A stretch of 61,261 nucleotides of DNA from positions 1 through 61,261 of the forward strand of contig CAYTGU010000010.1 in NCBI GenBank assembly GCA_964437505.1, written 5' to 3'. Under the pieces are notes generated by a model. It saw only the letters and a list, made by a program, of their open reading frames with translations, was not told the DNA's origin and made no database searches. The DNA comes from JAHJDO01 sp964437505. GTDB taxonomy: Bacteria > JAHJDO01. The translations under genes were made by a program, and so were the position numbers. Shown here piece after piece: positions 9,583 through 17,500 of this stretch (positions are counted from its first letter, which is position 1; each line of letters begins with the position of its first letter).

Positions 9583-10431
9583 ATGAAAATTATGCTTAAC
9601 GCACTTTCAATAGATGTAGAAGAGTGGTTTCATATCTGCGATATTCCTGAAGCTGAAAATCCGGCAAATTGGAAATACTTTGAAAGCACTATTGTCCCAA
9701 ACGTAAACACCATCCTATCTCTCTTAAATAAATATAATGTAAAGGCTACATTCTTTGTTCTGGGATACATTGCAGAAATAAACCCTGAGCTTATAACAAA
9801 GATTCAAGAGTATGGCCATGAGATATCCATTCATGGCTATTATCACAAACAGGTATACAAACAGAACAAAGAGAGTTTTAGGGAGGATTTGTTTAAATCA
9901 AAACAAATAGTAGAAGATATTATTGGAGAAAATATTATTGGGTACAGAGCCCCAGAGTGGTCAATTAGAGAGGATTCTTTTTGGGCAATTGATATTCTCT
10001 GCGAGCAAGGATTTAAATATGATTCCAGCATAAATCCTGTAAGAATTATTGGCAAGCCAGATGAGAATCCATATCCTCATTTAATTAAAAATAAGAAAGG
10101 GGAAATTATTGAGTTTCCACCTACTATGTTGCCTACCTTTATGGAGAATATACCAATTGGAGGAGGATGGGGATTAAGATTAATGCCTTATGTTGATATT
10201 AAAAATAGAATAAAGCAATTAAACAAAAAGAACATACCTGCGCTGATATATCTTCATCCATGGGAAATTGACCTGCAGCATCCAAAGTTAGGGAAAATAC
10301 CGTTTCTTAAAAATTTCGTATGTTATGCAGGTATTCGTAATGTTAAGACCAGGCTAGAAAAATTAATAAGCGAATTTTCTTTTGGACCAATAAAAGAAGT
10401 GTTAGAATATAATGATCTATTGAAATATTAA
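9583..10431 (+). CDS. polysaccharide deacetylase, DUF3473-type
   Basis: A 282-residue NodB-fold (CE4) deacetylase. The metal triad is visible: Asp11 in SIDVEEWF, and His84 and His88 in HGYYHK. RAPEWSI at about 127-133 and LHPWEID near the C-terminus complete the active-site motifs. The DVEEWFH start and LHPWE end match the subfamily found in exosortase (PEP-CTERM) exopolysaccharide loci, but no exosortase gene is visible here. Met4 is an alternative start and no clear ribosome site exists. Its last codons are duplicated 5.95 kb downstream. Confidence 0.85.
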   Translation: MKIMLNALSIDVEEWFHICDIPEAENPANWKYFESTIVPNVNTILSLLNKYNVKATFFVLGYIAEINPELITKIQEYGHEISIHGYYHKQVYKQNKESFREDLFKSKQIVEDIIGENIIGYRAPEWSIREDSFWAIDILCEQGFKYDSSINPVRIIGKPDENPYPHLIKNKKGEIIEFPPTMLPTFMENIPIGGGWGLRLMPYVDIKNRIKQLNKKNIPALIYLHPWEIDLQHPKLGKIPFLKNFVCYAGIRNVKTRLEKLISEFSFGPIKEVLEYNDLLKY

Positions 10432-10577
10432 TGAATTAGAGAACGCATATGACAAAACGAGAAAATATAATCAGAATACTAAAAAGACAAGGTGGAGAAC
10501 ACATTCCATTTGAACTCTCATTTACCCCTAAACTTCAAAAGGAGTTTAAACAGAAAACAGGTACTGATAATGTAGCT
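10412..10577. repeat. left copy of a ~165-bp direct repeat
   Basis: This stretch covers the last codons of the deacetylase and the first ~43 codons of a UroD-like gene. It recurs at 16366-16531 with roughly 85-88 percent identity by eye and no obvious gaps. The offset between the copies is 5,954 bp. Similarity ends abruptly at about 10577, where a transposase relic begins. Confidence 0.85.
10449..10577 (+). pseudogene. truncated 5' end of a UroD-like gene
   Basis: The reading frame begins MTKRENIIRILKRQGGEHIP and matches the start of the intact UroD-like gene at 16403 almost residue for residue for about 43 codons. It then runs into unrelated DNA and stops at 10649. The last 24 codons of the open frame are antisense to a transposase relic, so they are not a genuine C-terminus. 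The first ~43 of about 365 residues remain, and no barrel can form. Confidence 0.85.
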
Positions 10578-10745
10578 ATTTTCCGGAAGAAATCGCTGGT
10601 ATTCTTGAACTTCTCAATATCAAAGAATGCACTCTCGATGAGGTTATGAGAAGATTCAACATCAGCGTTGGTATTAGGATTTGTCTTGATAATAATACGA
10701 TGAGTAGCATTAAACTTTTTCTCTACTGTGTAAGTGAACCCCCCT
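10578..10745 (-). mobile_element. fragment of a DDE integrase-type transposase
   Basis: On the minus strand an uninterrupted frame of ~55 codons reads GFTYTVEKKF, then NPNTNADVESSHNLIES and AFFDIEKFKNTSDFF. The pattern advE-s-H-lIE-eFfd-E-F is the third catalytic block of IS481/IS3-like integrase cores, including the catalytic Glu. No start codon, no N-terminal helix-turn-helix and no first Asp are present, so only a piece of the gene survives. It sits exactly at the point where the duplicated UroD sequence breaks off. Terminal inverted repeats could not be found. Confidence 0.6.
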
Positions 10746-10747
10746 GT

Positions 10748-11932
10748 CTAATGTTTTAAAAGTTTTTTAATTATATTTTTATTTGCTTGTATGGTAGAAC
10801 CATACGCACAATTACTTTCCTTTTCTTTATACAATTTTAAATGGTTTGGTGAACTAAGCCATGTTTTAGACCTCAAATGTTCCTTAAAAGATTTTTGCAA
10901 TTTATCTAACCAAGGTTCTATAGCTTTCCCTCCTAGTATAATTGTTTGAGGATCGAATAAATTAGCAGCTATTGTGCAAAGGAATAGTAAGGGAGGATGG
11001 ATGTAATCTATAAAAACATTCTTTTTTTGTTCTTCTGACAAATCCACTAATATTTTTGAGAAATATTTTGACTTTTTATTATATCTTTTTTGCATATAAG
11101 AAATAATCCCTTTTGTAGATAAAACTGTCTCCAAACAATTATTTTGTCCACAATGACATCTTAGTTTGTTTTGATGAAAAACATATGGTATATGACCAAT
11201 TTCACCAGCAAACCCCCTAGAACCTAGAAAAAAAACATCATCATCTACTATAGCCATTCCGATACCATCTGAAATATGGAGAAATAAATAATTATTATCA
11301 TGCCAGTGATATTTACTCATAATAGACATAGCTAATGTGTTGATATCGTGTTCGATACAAATATATTTGATTGAAGGCAGTAAACTAAATAAATTATTAA
11401 ATTTTATGTTATCTATTTCAGGAAACCTTGGGGTTTTTATCCAAATTAGATTTCCCTTATCTAGGGCTCCTGATAAAGAAAAAGTTAAACCAATAATATT
11501 TTCGATATGAAATGAATCTTCCTTTAACATATGCAAAAATGCACTTTTTATAAGTTTGAAGATATTGTTTAAATTTAATTTTTCCCGAAAAGGATATTTC
11601 CCGTTATGTAACTCTTCATTGCCTAAATTTACTAAAGAACATACTATTTCATGAGGTTTTATTTCCATACCCATTGTTAAATATTTTTTTGGATTGAAAT
11701 CATAGGATAATGTTCTTCTACCTACTTTATTATTTTTGTTATTTTTATCCAGAGTAACTATTATTTCTTTTTTATAAAAGAAGTTGATACCTTCACTTAC
11801 TGTTCCCCATGATAGTTTAGTAGTGTTTTGAATATCCCTTTTACTCGTTGCATTATTCTTAATGGCTTCAATAATTTTTAGAAGTGTTTGAAGTCGCATT
11901 TCTTTGTGAGATAAAAAAGATTTCTTTTTCAT
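10748..11932 (-). CDS. ROK-family transcriptional repressor (NagC/XylR type)
   Basis: About 394 residues from the ATG at 11932. An N-terminal winged helix-turn-helix spans about residues 12-65, with TSKRDIQNTTKLSWGTVSEG as its recognition region. A ROK sugar-binding and kinase-like domain follows, with the zinc motif CHCGQNNCLE. In this family sugar binding to the ROK domain releases DNA. A frame extension to 12031 exists, but it would run through the divergent promoter and has no ribosome site. The gene is divergent from the isomerase-GatZ-GH4 genes, so it very likely controls them and itself. The product of one of those genes, or their substrate, may be the inducer. Confidence 0.85.
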   Translation of the reverse strand: MKKKSFLSHKEMRLQTLLKIIEAIKNNATSKRDIQNTTKLSWGTVSEGINFFYKKEIIVTLDKNNKNNKVGRRTLSYDFNPKKYLTMGMEIKPHEIVCSLVNLGNEELHNGKYPFREKLNLNNIFKLIKSAFLHMLKEDSFHIENIIGLTFSLSGALDKGNLIWIKTPRFPEIDNIKFNNLFSLLPSIKYICIEHDINTLAMSIMSKYHWHDNNYLFLHISDGIGMAIVDDDVFFLGSRGFAGEIGHIPYVFHQNKLRCHCGQNNCLETVLSTKGIISYMQKRYNKKSKYFSKILVDLSEEQKKNVFIDYIHPPLLFLCTIAANLFDPQTIILGGKAIEPWLDKLQKSFKEHLRSKTWLSSPNHLKLYKEKESNCAYGSTIQANKNIIKKLLKH

Positions 11933-11943
11933 AAAAATAATTA

Positions 11944-12001
11944 TATCAGAACTTGACATTTTGTCAAAATGCGTTATAATTATAATTGTATCAGGACTTG
12001 A
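11944..12001 (+). promoter_or_regulatory. divergent promoter region with probable ROK operator
   Basis: A strong promoter faces the isomerase gene: TTGACA at 11953-11958 and TATAAT at 11975-11980 with 16 bp between. The -35 lies in a perfect inverted repeat, TTGACA-TTT-TGTCAA (11953-11967). In addition TATCAGAACTTGA (11944-11956) recurs as TATCAGGACTTGA (11989-12001), 45 bp apart, flanking the promoter. These symmetric and repeated sites are natural candidates for the ROK repressor. Which of them is the actual operator is not shown by sequence. Confidence 0.6.
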
Positions 12002-12034
12002 TGTAATGGCGAATATTTTAGTAAAGGACAAAAT

Positions 12035-13390
12035 ATGAAGGATGATAAAGTAAAAATTGGGTTGGCGTGTATATGTTTTACTAAATCATTTTGGGGATAT
12101 AAAGAATCTCAGTATAAAAATCGCATTAATCAACTCCGGATATTAGGTAAGAAACTTGATTTTGAACTGGTTGCTACTCCCACATCATTCCAGAGGGCGA
12201 GAGAAGCTATAATCACAGCTCATATTCTCAATGATCATGCAGATATTGCGATTTTAGATATTGCAACTTTCCCGGAAGGTAAAGCTGCAAAAGCCTTTTA
12301 TGAAACATTGGAGATTCCTCTAATTCTATGGAGCAGACCAGAACAAATACATAATACCAACATTACTCATAACAGTTTTTGTGGTGCTAATTTTTTAGCT
12401 AGTTGTCTTTCTCTACAAGGACGTCGATTTAGGAAAGTTTTTGGAGATGTAGATTCTGAAGATTTTCAATCTCGATTATTGACAGCAATCAGATTGATAG
12501 AATCTGCAAAAAAAGTAAGAGGAGCGCATATTGGTCTTTTTGGTAATGGTATAGTGCCTAAATTTGTCGATATTGATGTTATACCAGAAGATAGGCAAGT
12601 ATTAGAAAAGCGCTGGGGTTTTAAATACATAAAAATTCCCATTAAAGATTTAATAGATCAGGCAACGTTATTTAGCTCAATACAGTTAGAGAAGGAAATA
12701 AGAAAATTTATTAAACATTTTAATACTATTGAAGTATCTCAGGAAGCCATAAAAAAACAAGTAGCTTTTTTTATGGCAATCCGTGAAATTGTAAAAAAGG
12801 AAAATTTGGCTAGCATTGCCATACGTTGTTGGCCTGAATTGCAAAATTTATATGGCATGTGGCCATGTCCGGCTATGAGTATTCTTAATGAACTAAAGAT
12901 TCCGGCAGCCTGTGAAGGAGACCCTGGTGGTGCTCTTGATATGCTGCTTGCATCACAACTTTCTGATATACCTTCTACTTTAGTAGATATCATAGATTGG
13001 AGTGATGAGAAAAATGTTTTTTCAATATGGCATTGTGGCCCAACAGCCCCTTCATGGGCAGAGGAAAACAAAACACGTCTTATTCCCCATAATGTTGATG
13101 GAAGCACAGAATCAGGCAAGCCAGCTTTTGGTCTTCCAGGTGTGGTTGATATGGTATTTTCTCCTGGCCCAGTTACTGTTTTTCGTACATTGGGAGCATT
13201 AGATGATGAGTTTGTAATGCAGGGAGATTTAGTTGATGCTCCCCAAAAGGTTGTTTCTGGTAGTTTTGGAGCAGTTATGAATCCAACAGTTTATTTAAAT
13301 AAAATCGATACAAGATATTTACGTCAACAGATACTTGATAGAGGAATTCCGCATCATTATACTGCTGTACGAGGTTATATTTTAAAATGA
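12035..13390 (+). CDS. L-fucose/L-arabinose isomerase-family protein
   Basis: A 451-residue protein resembling the FucI/AraA superfamily of aldose-ketose isomerases. It has an N-terminal Rossmann-like half and the C-terminal half typical of the fucose isomerase C-domain: CEGDPGGALDMLL at about 289-301, then DWSDEKNVFSIWHCG with an Asp and a His that fit the metal-binding set. It is shorter than E. coli FucI (~590) and belongs to the diverse uncharacterised sugar-isomerase group. It is the first gene after the operator region and overlaps the next gene by 4 bp. The substrate is probably a hexose released by the GH4 or GH36 enzymes, but this is inferred. Confidence 0.75.
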   Translation: MKDDKVKIGLACICFTKSFWGYKESQYKNRINQLRILGKKLDFELVATPTSFQRAREAIITAHILNDHADIAILDIATFPEGKAAKAFYETLEIPLILWSRPEQIHNTNITHNSFCGANFLASCLSLQGRRFRKVFGDVDSEDFQSRLLTAIRLIESAKKVRGAHIGLFGNGIVPKFVDIDVIPEDRQVLEKRWGFKYIKIPIKDLIDQATLFSSIQLEKEIRKFIKHFNTIEVSQEAIKKQVAFFMAIREIVKKENLASIAIRCWPELQNLYGMWPCPAMSILNELKIPAACEGDPGGALDMLLASQLSDIPSTLVDIIDWSDEKNVFSIWHCGPTAPSWAEENKTRLIPHNVDGSTESGKPAFGLPGVVDMVFSPGPVTVFRTLGALDDEFVMQGDLVDAPQKVVSGSFGAVMNPTVYLNKIDTRYLRQQILDRGIPHHYTAVRGYILK

Positions 13391-14658
13391 ATGAATATAA
13401 AGTATCAATGCGAAAGCTTATTGATAGATTAAGATATGCAGGACATAAATGTACTCTTCTTGGAGTGGGACCTGTTTCTAAAACAGTTACGAGAGCAGCT
13501 TTTGAGGCGTGCAAACGACTTTCCTGTCCACCTATTTTTATTGCATCAAGAAATCAGGTGGATTTGAAATCCTTAGGATATGGATATTTGATGGGAGGAA
13601 TGGATCAAAAGGGTTTTATTAAATTAATAGAAGAAGAAAACAATAAAATAGGATATAAAGGACCTGTTTATATTTGCCGTGACCATGGAGGACCATGGCA
13701 AAGAAATATAGAGTTAAACCATAAATATCCAGTGAAAAAAGCAATGGAAATTGCAAAAACCTCTTTCAAGGCAGATATAGAAGCAGGATTTAATTATCTG
13801 CATATTGATCCAACCAAGTGCCCTTTCCCTCATACGTTAGATGACATCTGTCAATGGACTTTTGAATTACTTGAATACTGTGAAGAAATCAGAAAGAATA
13901 CAGGAAGCACTCTTATAGATTATGAAGTTGGCACAGAAGATATTCAGGGCGGATTAACAGATAAAGAATCCTTTGAGGCTTTTATTAAAAAGTTAACAGG
14001 TATGTTAAATAACAAAGGGCTTCCTTTGCCAACTTGTGTGGTAGGGCAGACAGGCACTTTAACTCGCAGTGACTGTAATATAGGGCATTTTGATAAAAAT
14101 GTTACTGGTGAATTAGTTAAAATAGCAGAGAGATGTAAGGTTGGATTTAAAGAACATAATGGCGATTACTTAAGTGCTGCGACTTGTCGAATTCATCCAG
14201 ATTTAGGGATTACAGGAATAAATATAGCTCCAGAGTTTGGATTAATTGAAACGGATGCGTATCTTTTACTTGCTAATCTTGAATTAAAGCTTGTAAGAGA
14301 AGGTTGGTTAGAAGATTCTAATTCATCTCATTTACGTGACCTCTTCCTTGAACAGACATTTACAGATAGCCCTTGGGGAAAATGGTTGCCTGATAATTAT
14401 AAGAAATATTCCAGGAAACAAATTGAATCAGATTCAAATCTGCGCTTATTAATTGCCAGAGTATGCAGTCACTATGTTTATAATGATGAAGAGATAAAAA
14501 ATGCATTAAAAATATTGTTTAAAAACATTAATAATTTTTATCTAGTAGAAGATGCTGAACGCTTCGTATTAGAAAAGGTTCGTAACGTAATTGAATTTTA
14601 TATTCGTCTTTTTCATATGAATGGAGTTAATTCTATTGTACTATATCAGAATAATTAA
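13387..14658 (+). CDS. GatZ/KbaZ-like tagatose-bisphosphate aldolase subunit
   Basis: A 423-residue TIM-barrel protein of the class II tagatose-1,6-bisphosphate aldolase non-catalytic subunit family. Characteristic segments are FIASRNQVDLK near 56, CRDHGGPWQRN near 98-108, LHIDPTKCPFPHTL near 138-151 and IDYEVGTEDIQGG near 178-190. In enterics GatZ/KbaZ stabilises the catalytic GatY/KbaY, yet no GatY is present in this window, so this protein may act alone or with a distant partner. It starts inside the stop of the isomerase gene (ATGA) and is followed 12 bp later by the GH4 gene. Confidence 0.85.
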   Translation: MNEYKVSMRKLIDRLRYAGHKCTLLGVGPVSKTVTRAAFEACKRLSCPPIFIASRNQVDLKSLGYGYLMGGMDQKGFIKLIEEENNKIGYKGPVYICRDHGGPWQRNIELNHKYPVKKAMEIAKTSFKADIEAGFNYLHIDPTKCPFPHTLDDICQWTFELLEYCEEIRKNTGSTLIDYEVGTEDIQGGLTDKESFEAFIKKLTGMLNNKGLPLPTCVVGQTGTLTRSDCNIGHFDKNVTGELVKIAERCKVGFKEHNGDYLSAATCRIHPDLGITGINIAPEFGLIETDAYLLLANLELKLVREGWLEDSNSSHLRDLFLEQTFTDSPWGKWLPDNYKKYSRKQIESDSNLRLLIARVCSHYVYNDEEIKNALKILFKNINNFYLVEDAERFVLEKVRNVIEFYIRLFHMNGVNSIVLYQNN

Positions 14659-14670
14659 GGAAATTATAAA

Positions 14671-15960
14671 ATGGCGAAAATAGTTTTTATAGGAGGTGGC
14701 AGTTCTAAATTCATTTATGCATTAACTAGAGATTTATTCAGTTTCCCTGAAACTCAGAATTGCACTATTGGTCTTATGGATATAGATGAGACTCGTGTAA
14801 TGAGGACAGATGCACTGGTAAAAAAAATGATTAAGGAACTAGATATAGACGTGAAAGTCCAATCAGGTACGAATCGTAAAAAAATTTTAGAAGGAGCTGA
14901 TTATATAATAATAACAATCATGGTCGGTCGTTTTGATGTATATGATAAAGATATTGAAATCCCGGCAAAATATGGCCTTTATCAGGCAGTGGGTGATACA
15001 ATAGGCCCTGGTGGAGTGTTTCGATTTTTAAGAACTATGCCAGTGCTGCAGGATATTATCAAAGATATTAGAGAAGTTTGTTCTTCAAATGCCTGGATTT
15101 TAAATTATAGTAATCCTATGGCTATGAATGTATGGAGCATACTAGAAAGCGGCTTTGATCAAGTTGTTGGTTTATGCCATAGTATCCAAGGTGCCTATCG
15201 TAAACTGGCACAAATCCTAAATATTCCACCTGAAGAGGTTAGTTATACAGCAGGTGGTATTAATCATGTAAATTTTTATCTTCGTCTAGAGCATAAAAAA
15301 CGTGACTTATATCCTGAAATTCTTGCTGCTGCGCCTAAAATTATAAAAAAAGAACCCTCATTGAAATGTTCTATGGAGCTTTTAGAACATTTTGGATACT
15401 TTCCTGCTGAAGGGGGAGAGCATCAATCAGAATACTATCCTTATTTCCGTAAAAACAAAGAGAGCATAGAAAAATACAATGTTCCCACTAAATGGGGTTG
15501 CAATATTGATTATGCTCATGCAAAAAAAATGGAAATAGAAATTCCCAAAATGGTCAACGGTGAATATCCTATTAATTATAAGAGGGGATTGGAATATGGT
15601 GCATACATTATCCATTCAATGGAAACAGGAACACCTCGGCTATTTTATGGGAATGTCCGAAATAAAAAATTGATTGAAAATCATCCTGATGAAGCTGTGG
15701 TGGAGGTTCCTTGTTCTGTTGATAAGATGGGGATACATTCATGTCGGGTAGGAAGAATTCCTGAAATTCTTGCTGCTGTCCAAAGATCTCATATAGCTGT
15801 GCATGAACTAGCAATTAGGGCTGCAATAAATAAAAACAGGCGATTAGTTGAACAAGCCGTTATGATTGATCCTCTTACTAGTACAATATGTACGTTGCAT
15901 CAAATTCGATCCTTAGTAAAGGACATGTTTGATGCAAATAAGGAATATATAGAATGGTAA
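14671..15960 (+). CDS. GH4 alpha-galactosidase/alpha-glucosidase
   Basis: A 429-residue NAD- and Mn-dependent glycosidase of family GH4, which cleaves by an oxidation-elimination route. The nucleotide motif FIGGGSSKF is at residues 6-14. NYSNPM (145-150), the metal ligand pair Cys169-His170 in GLCHS, and His199 in GGINHVNF are all present. The CHS motif is commonly associated with alpha-galactosidases and alpha-glucuronidases of the family, and the GH36 gene further on points to alpha-galactosides. It is a cytoplasmic enzyme without a signal peptide, the last intact gene of the isomerase operon before a 440-bp degenerate stretch. Confidence 0.88.
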   Translation: MAKIVFIGGGSSKFIYALTRDLFSFPETQNCTIGLMDIDETRVMRTDALVKKMIKELDIDVKVQSGTNRKKILEGADYIIITIMVGRFDVYDKDIEIPAKYGLYQAVGDTIGPGGVFRFLRTMPVLQDIIKDIREVCSSNAWILNYSNPMAMNVWSILESGFDQVVGLCHSIQGAYRKLAQILNIPPEEVSYTAGGINHVNFYLRLEHKKRDLYPEILAAAPKIIKKEPSLKCSMELLEHFGYFPAEGGEHQSEYYPYFRKNKESIEKYNVPTKWGCNIDYAHAKKMEIEIPKMVNGEYPINYKRGLEYGAYIIHSMETGTPRLFYGNVRNKKLIENHPDEAVVEVPCSVDKMGIHSCRVGRIPEILAAVQRSHIAVHELAIRAAINKNRRLVEQAVMIDPLTSTICTLHQIRSLVKDMFDANKEYIEW

Positions 15961-16365
15961 TAGAAAAATCAACCTATGTAAAGGGAGTGATTTCGGTGAT
16001 AAGAGGGAAGGTTAAGCTCAAAAATCGGACAGATGTCTGTCCCCAACACAGACATGGTTTCAGCTTGATTGAGCTCGGCTATGCAAAAAGAGGACGTAAT
16101 ACTAATGATATGAGCTGGCATTGCCCGAGTCTCAGCACTGACTTTACAGTGCACAGTGAGTATAGTGATTACCTACTCTGCAATCTGGATTATTGGTTGG
16201 GTGGTGGACTCCTGGGAGCGAACTCAAATGGTAGTGGTTGCAGAGATTCTCAAATAAAGAGCCCCTCAGATTTCGACACATCTGAAGAGCCGGGAATGAT
16301 AATTTCGATGATGTCAAAGCAAAATATTTTCCTCATGGATGTTGTTACCGTTTGGGGTATTCCCA
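15961..16365 (+). other. degenerate non-coding stretch with a possible transposase relic
   Basis: No convincing gene lies here. One 143-codon frame (15954-16385) is open but resembles nothing I know. In the next frame at about 16160-16270 the translation AIWIIGWVVDSWERTQMVVV followed by AEIL recalls the IVGW block of integrase cores, but it has a stop and ends in frameshifts, so it would be a decayed copy. A perfect small hairpin, GGACAGA-TG-TCTGTCC, sits at 16027-16042. The stretch ends at the right copy of the direct repeat. Confidence 0.4.
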
Positions 16366-16531
16366 ATAATCTATTGAAACATTAATGAATTGGAGAACAC
16401 ATATGACAAAGCGAGAAAATATAATCAGAATACTTAAAAGAGAAGGGGGAGAACACATCCCATTTGTATTATCATTTACGCCTAAACTTCAAAAAGAGTT
16501 TAAGCAAAGAACAGGAACTCGCAATATAGCG
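16366..16531. repeat. right copy of the ~165-bp direct repeat
   Basis: Matches 10412-10577 throughout. Its first part encodes in frame N-L-L-K-H-stop, the counterpart of the deacetylase C-terminus D-L-L-K-Y-stop, although no deacetylase gene lies upstream of it. The rest is the start of the intact UroD-like gene. This copy therefore preserves the old junction between deacetylase and UroD-like gene. Confidence 0.85.
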
Positions 16532-17500
16532 GAATATTACGATTTTGATTTTAGACATATAGGATATAATCCTTCTCGTCTCAAGTTGGATTTCAGTAGA
16601 TACTATGAAGGGAAATCCCTCAAGGAAGGTTATTATCTTGATGATTTAGGTGTAGCTCATGAACCGGGATCAATGGAGCACTTTACACACATCATTTCTC
16701 CATTAGCAGGCTCAGGTACAACAACAAAAGATATTGAGGAATATCCAATGTCAGACCGTGAAGCAGATTACCGTTATGAAGAATTGAATAAGCGCGTCTC
16801 AGACATCAAGAAAAAAGGATACGCTGTGTGTGCATGGGTTGGACATACTTTTGAAAGCGCCTGGCAAATCCGTGGAATGGAAGACATGCTGATGAATTTT
16901 TATGATAATCCAAAATTAGCACATACTCTGCTTGAACGCATAGCAGAGAAAAATATAGTTGCTTCAAGAAAATTTGTTGAAGCTGGAGTTGATATTATAA
17001 TGTTTGGAGATGATGTAGGAACTCAAACAGGAATGATGATGAGCCCAGATATATGGCGCGAATTTTTAAAACCACGTTTAGAACGACAGATCAGAGCTGT
17101 AAAAGATGTAAATCCGGATGTTCTTACATGGTATCACTCAGACGGCAATATTGAAGTCATTATCACGGATCTCATTGAGATCGGTCTGGATATTCTTAAC
17201 CCTGTACAGCCTGAGTGTATGGATCCTGTCATGATAAAAAATAAGTATGGAGATAAACTTTCATTCTGGGGAACAATTGGCACGCAATCTACAATGCCAT
17301 TTGGCACTCCTCAAGATGTAAAAGATGTTGTAAAGAATATGATAGAAAAGGTGGGCTTTGACGGAGGGCTGGTTCTTGCACCCACTCATGTACTGGAGCC
17401 AGAAGTTCCGTGGGAGAATATTGATGCATTTGTTGAAGCATGCAGGGAGTATGGTGTGTTAAGTAAAAGTGGTTTAATAAAATCTCGAAAGGATATATGA
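16403..17500 (+). CDS. uroporphyrinogen decarboxylase-family (UroD/MtaA-like) protein
   Basis: About 365 residues. The ATG at 16403 has GGAG 8 nt upstream, so the longer frame from 16385 is unlikely. The fold signature is the UroD/methylcobalamin methyltransferase TIM barrel: GEHIPFVLSFTP at 16-27, DIIMFGDDVGTQ near 195-206, HSDGN near 244 and ILNPVQPEC near 263-271. Heme-type UroD arginines are not evident, and the zinc His-x-Cys of MtaA is replaced by His-Ser-Asp, so neither textbook reaction is supported. Such proteins are common next to glycosidases in PVC-type genomes and their role there is unknown. The gene overlaps the GH36 gene by 4 bp. Confidence 0.75.
   Translation: MTKRENIIRILKREGGEHIPFVLSFTPKLQKEFKQRTGTRNIAEYYDFDFRHIGYNPSRLKLDFSRYYEGKSLKEGYYLDDLGVAHEPGSMEHFTHIISPLAGSGTTTKDIEEYPMSDREADYRYEELNKRVSDIKKKGYAVCAWVGHTFESAWQIRGMEDMLMNFYDNPKLAHTLLERIAEKNIVASRKFVEAGVDIIMFGDDVGTQTGMMMSPDIWREFLKPRLERQIRAVKDVNPDVLTWYHSDGNIEVIITDLIEIGLDILNPVQPECMDPVMIKNKYGDKLSFWGTIGTQSTMPFGTPQDVKDVVKNMIEKVGFDGGLVLAPTHVLEPEVPWENIDAFVEACREYGVLSKSGLIKSRKDI

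Noticed and set aside
10748..12031. Longer start at 12031 for the ROK repressor
   Set aside because: The extra 33 codons would span the divergent promoter and palindrome and have no ribosome site.
15954..16385. Open frame containing HGFSLIEL, like a type IV pilin cleavage site
   Set aside because: No charged leader start, no hydrophobic helix after the motif (it continues GYAKRGRN), and the tract looks degenerate.
16403..17500. True uroporphyrinogen decarboxylase of heme synthesis
   Set aside because: The expected Arg set is not evident, and the gene is coupled to a GH36 gene rather than other hem genes.
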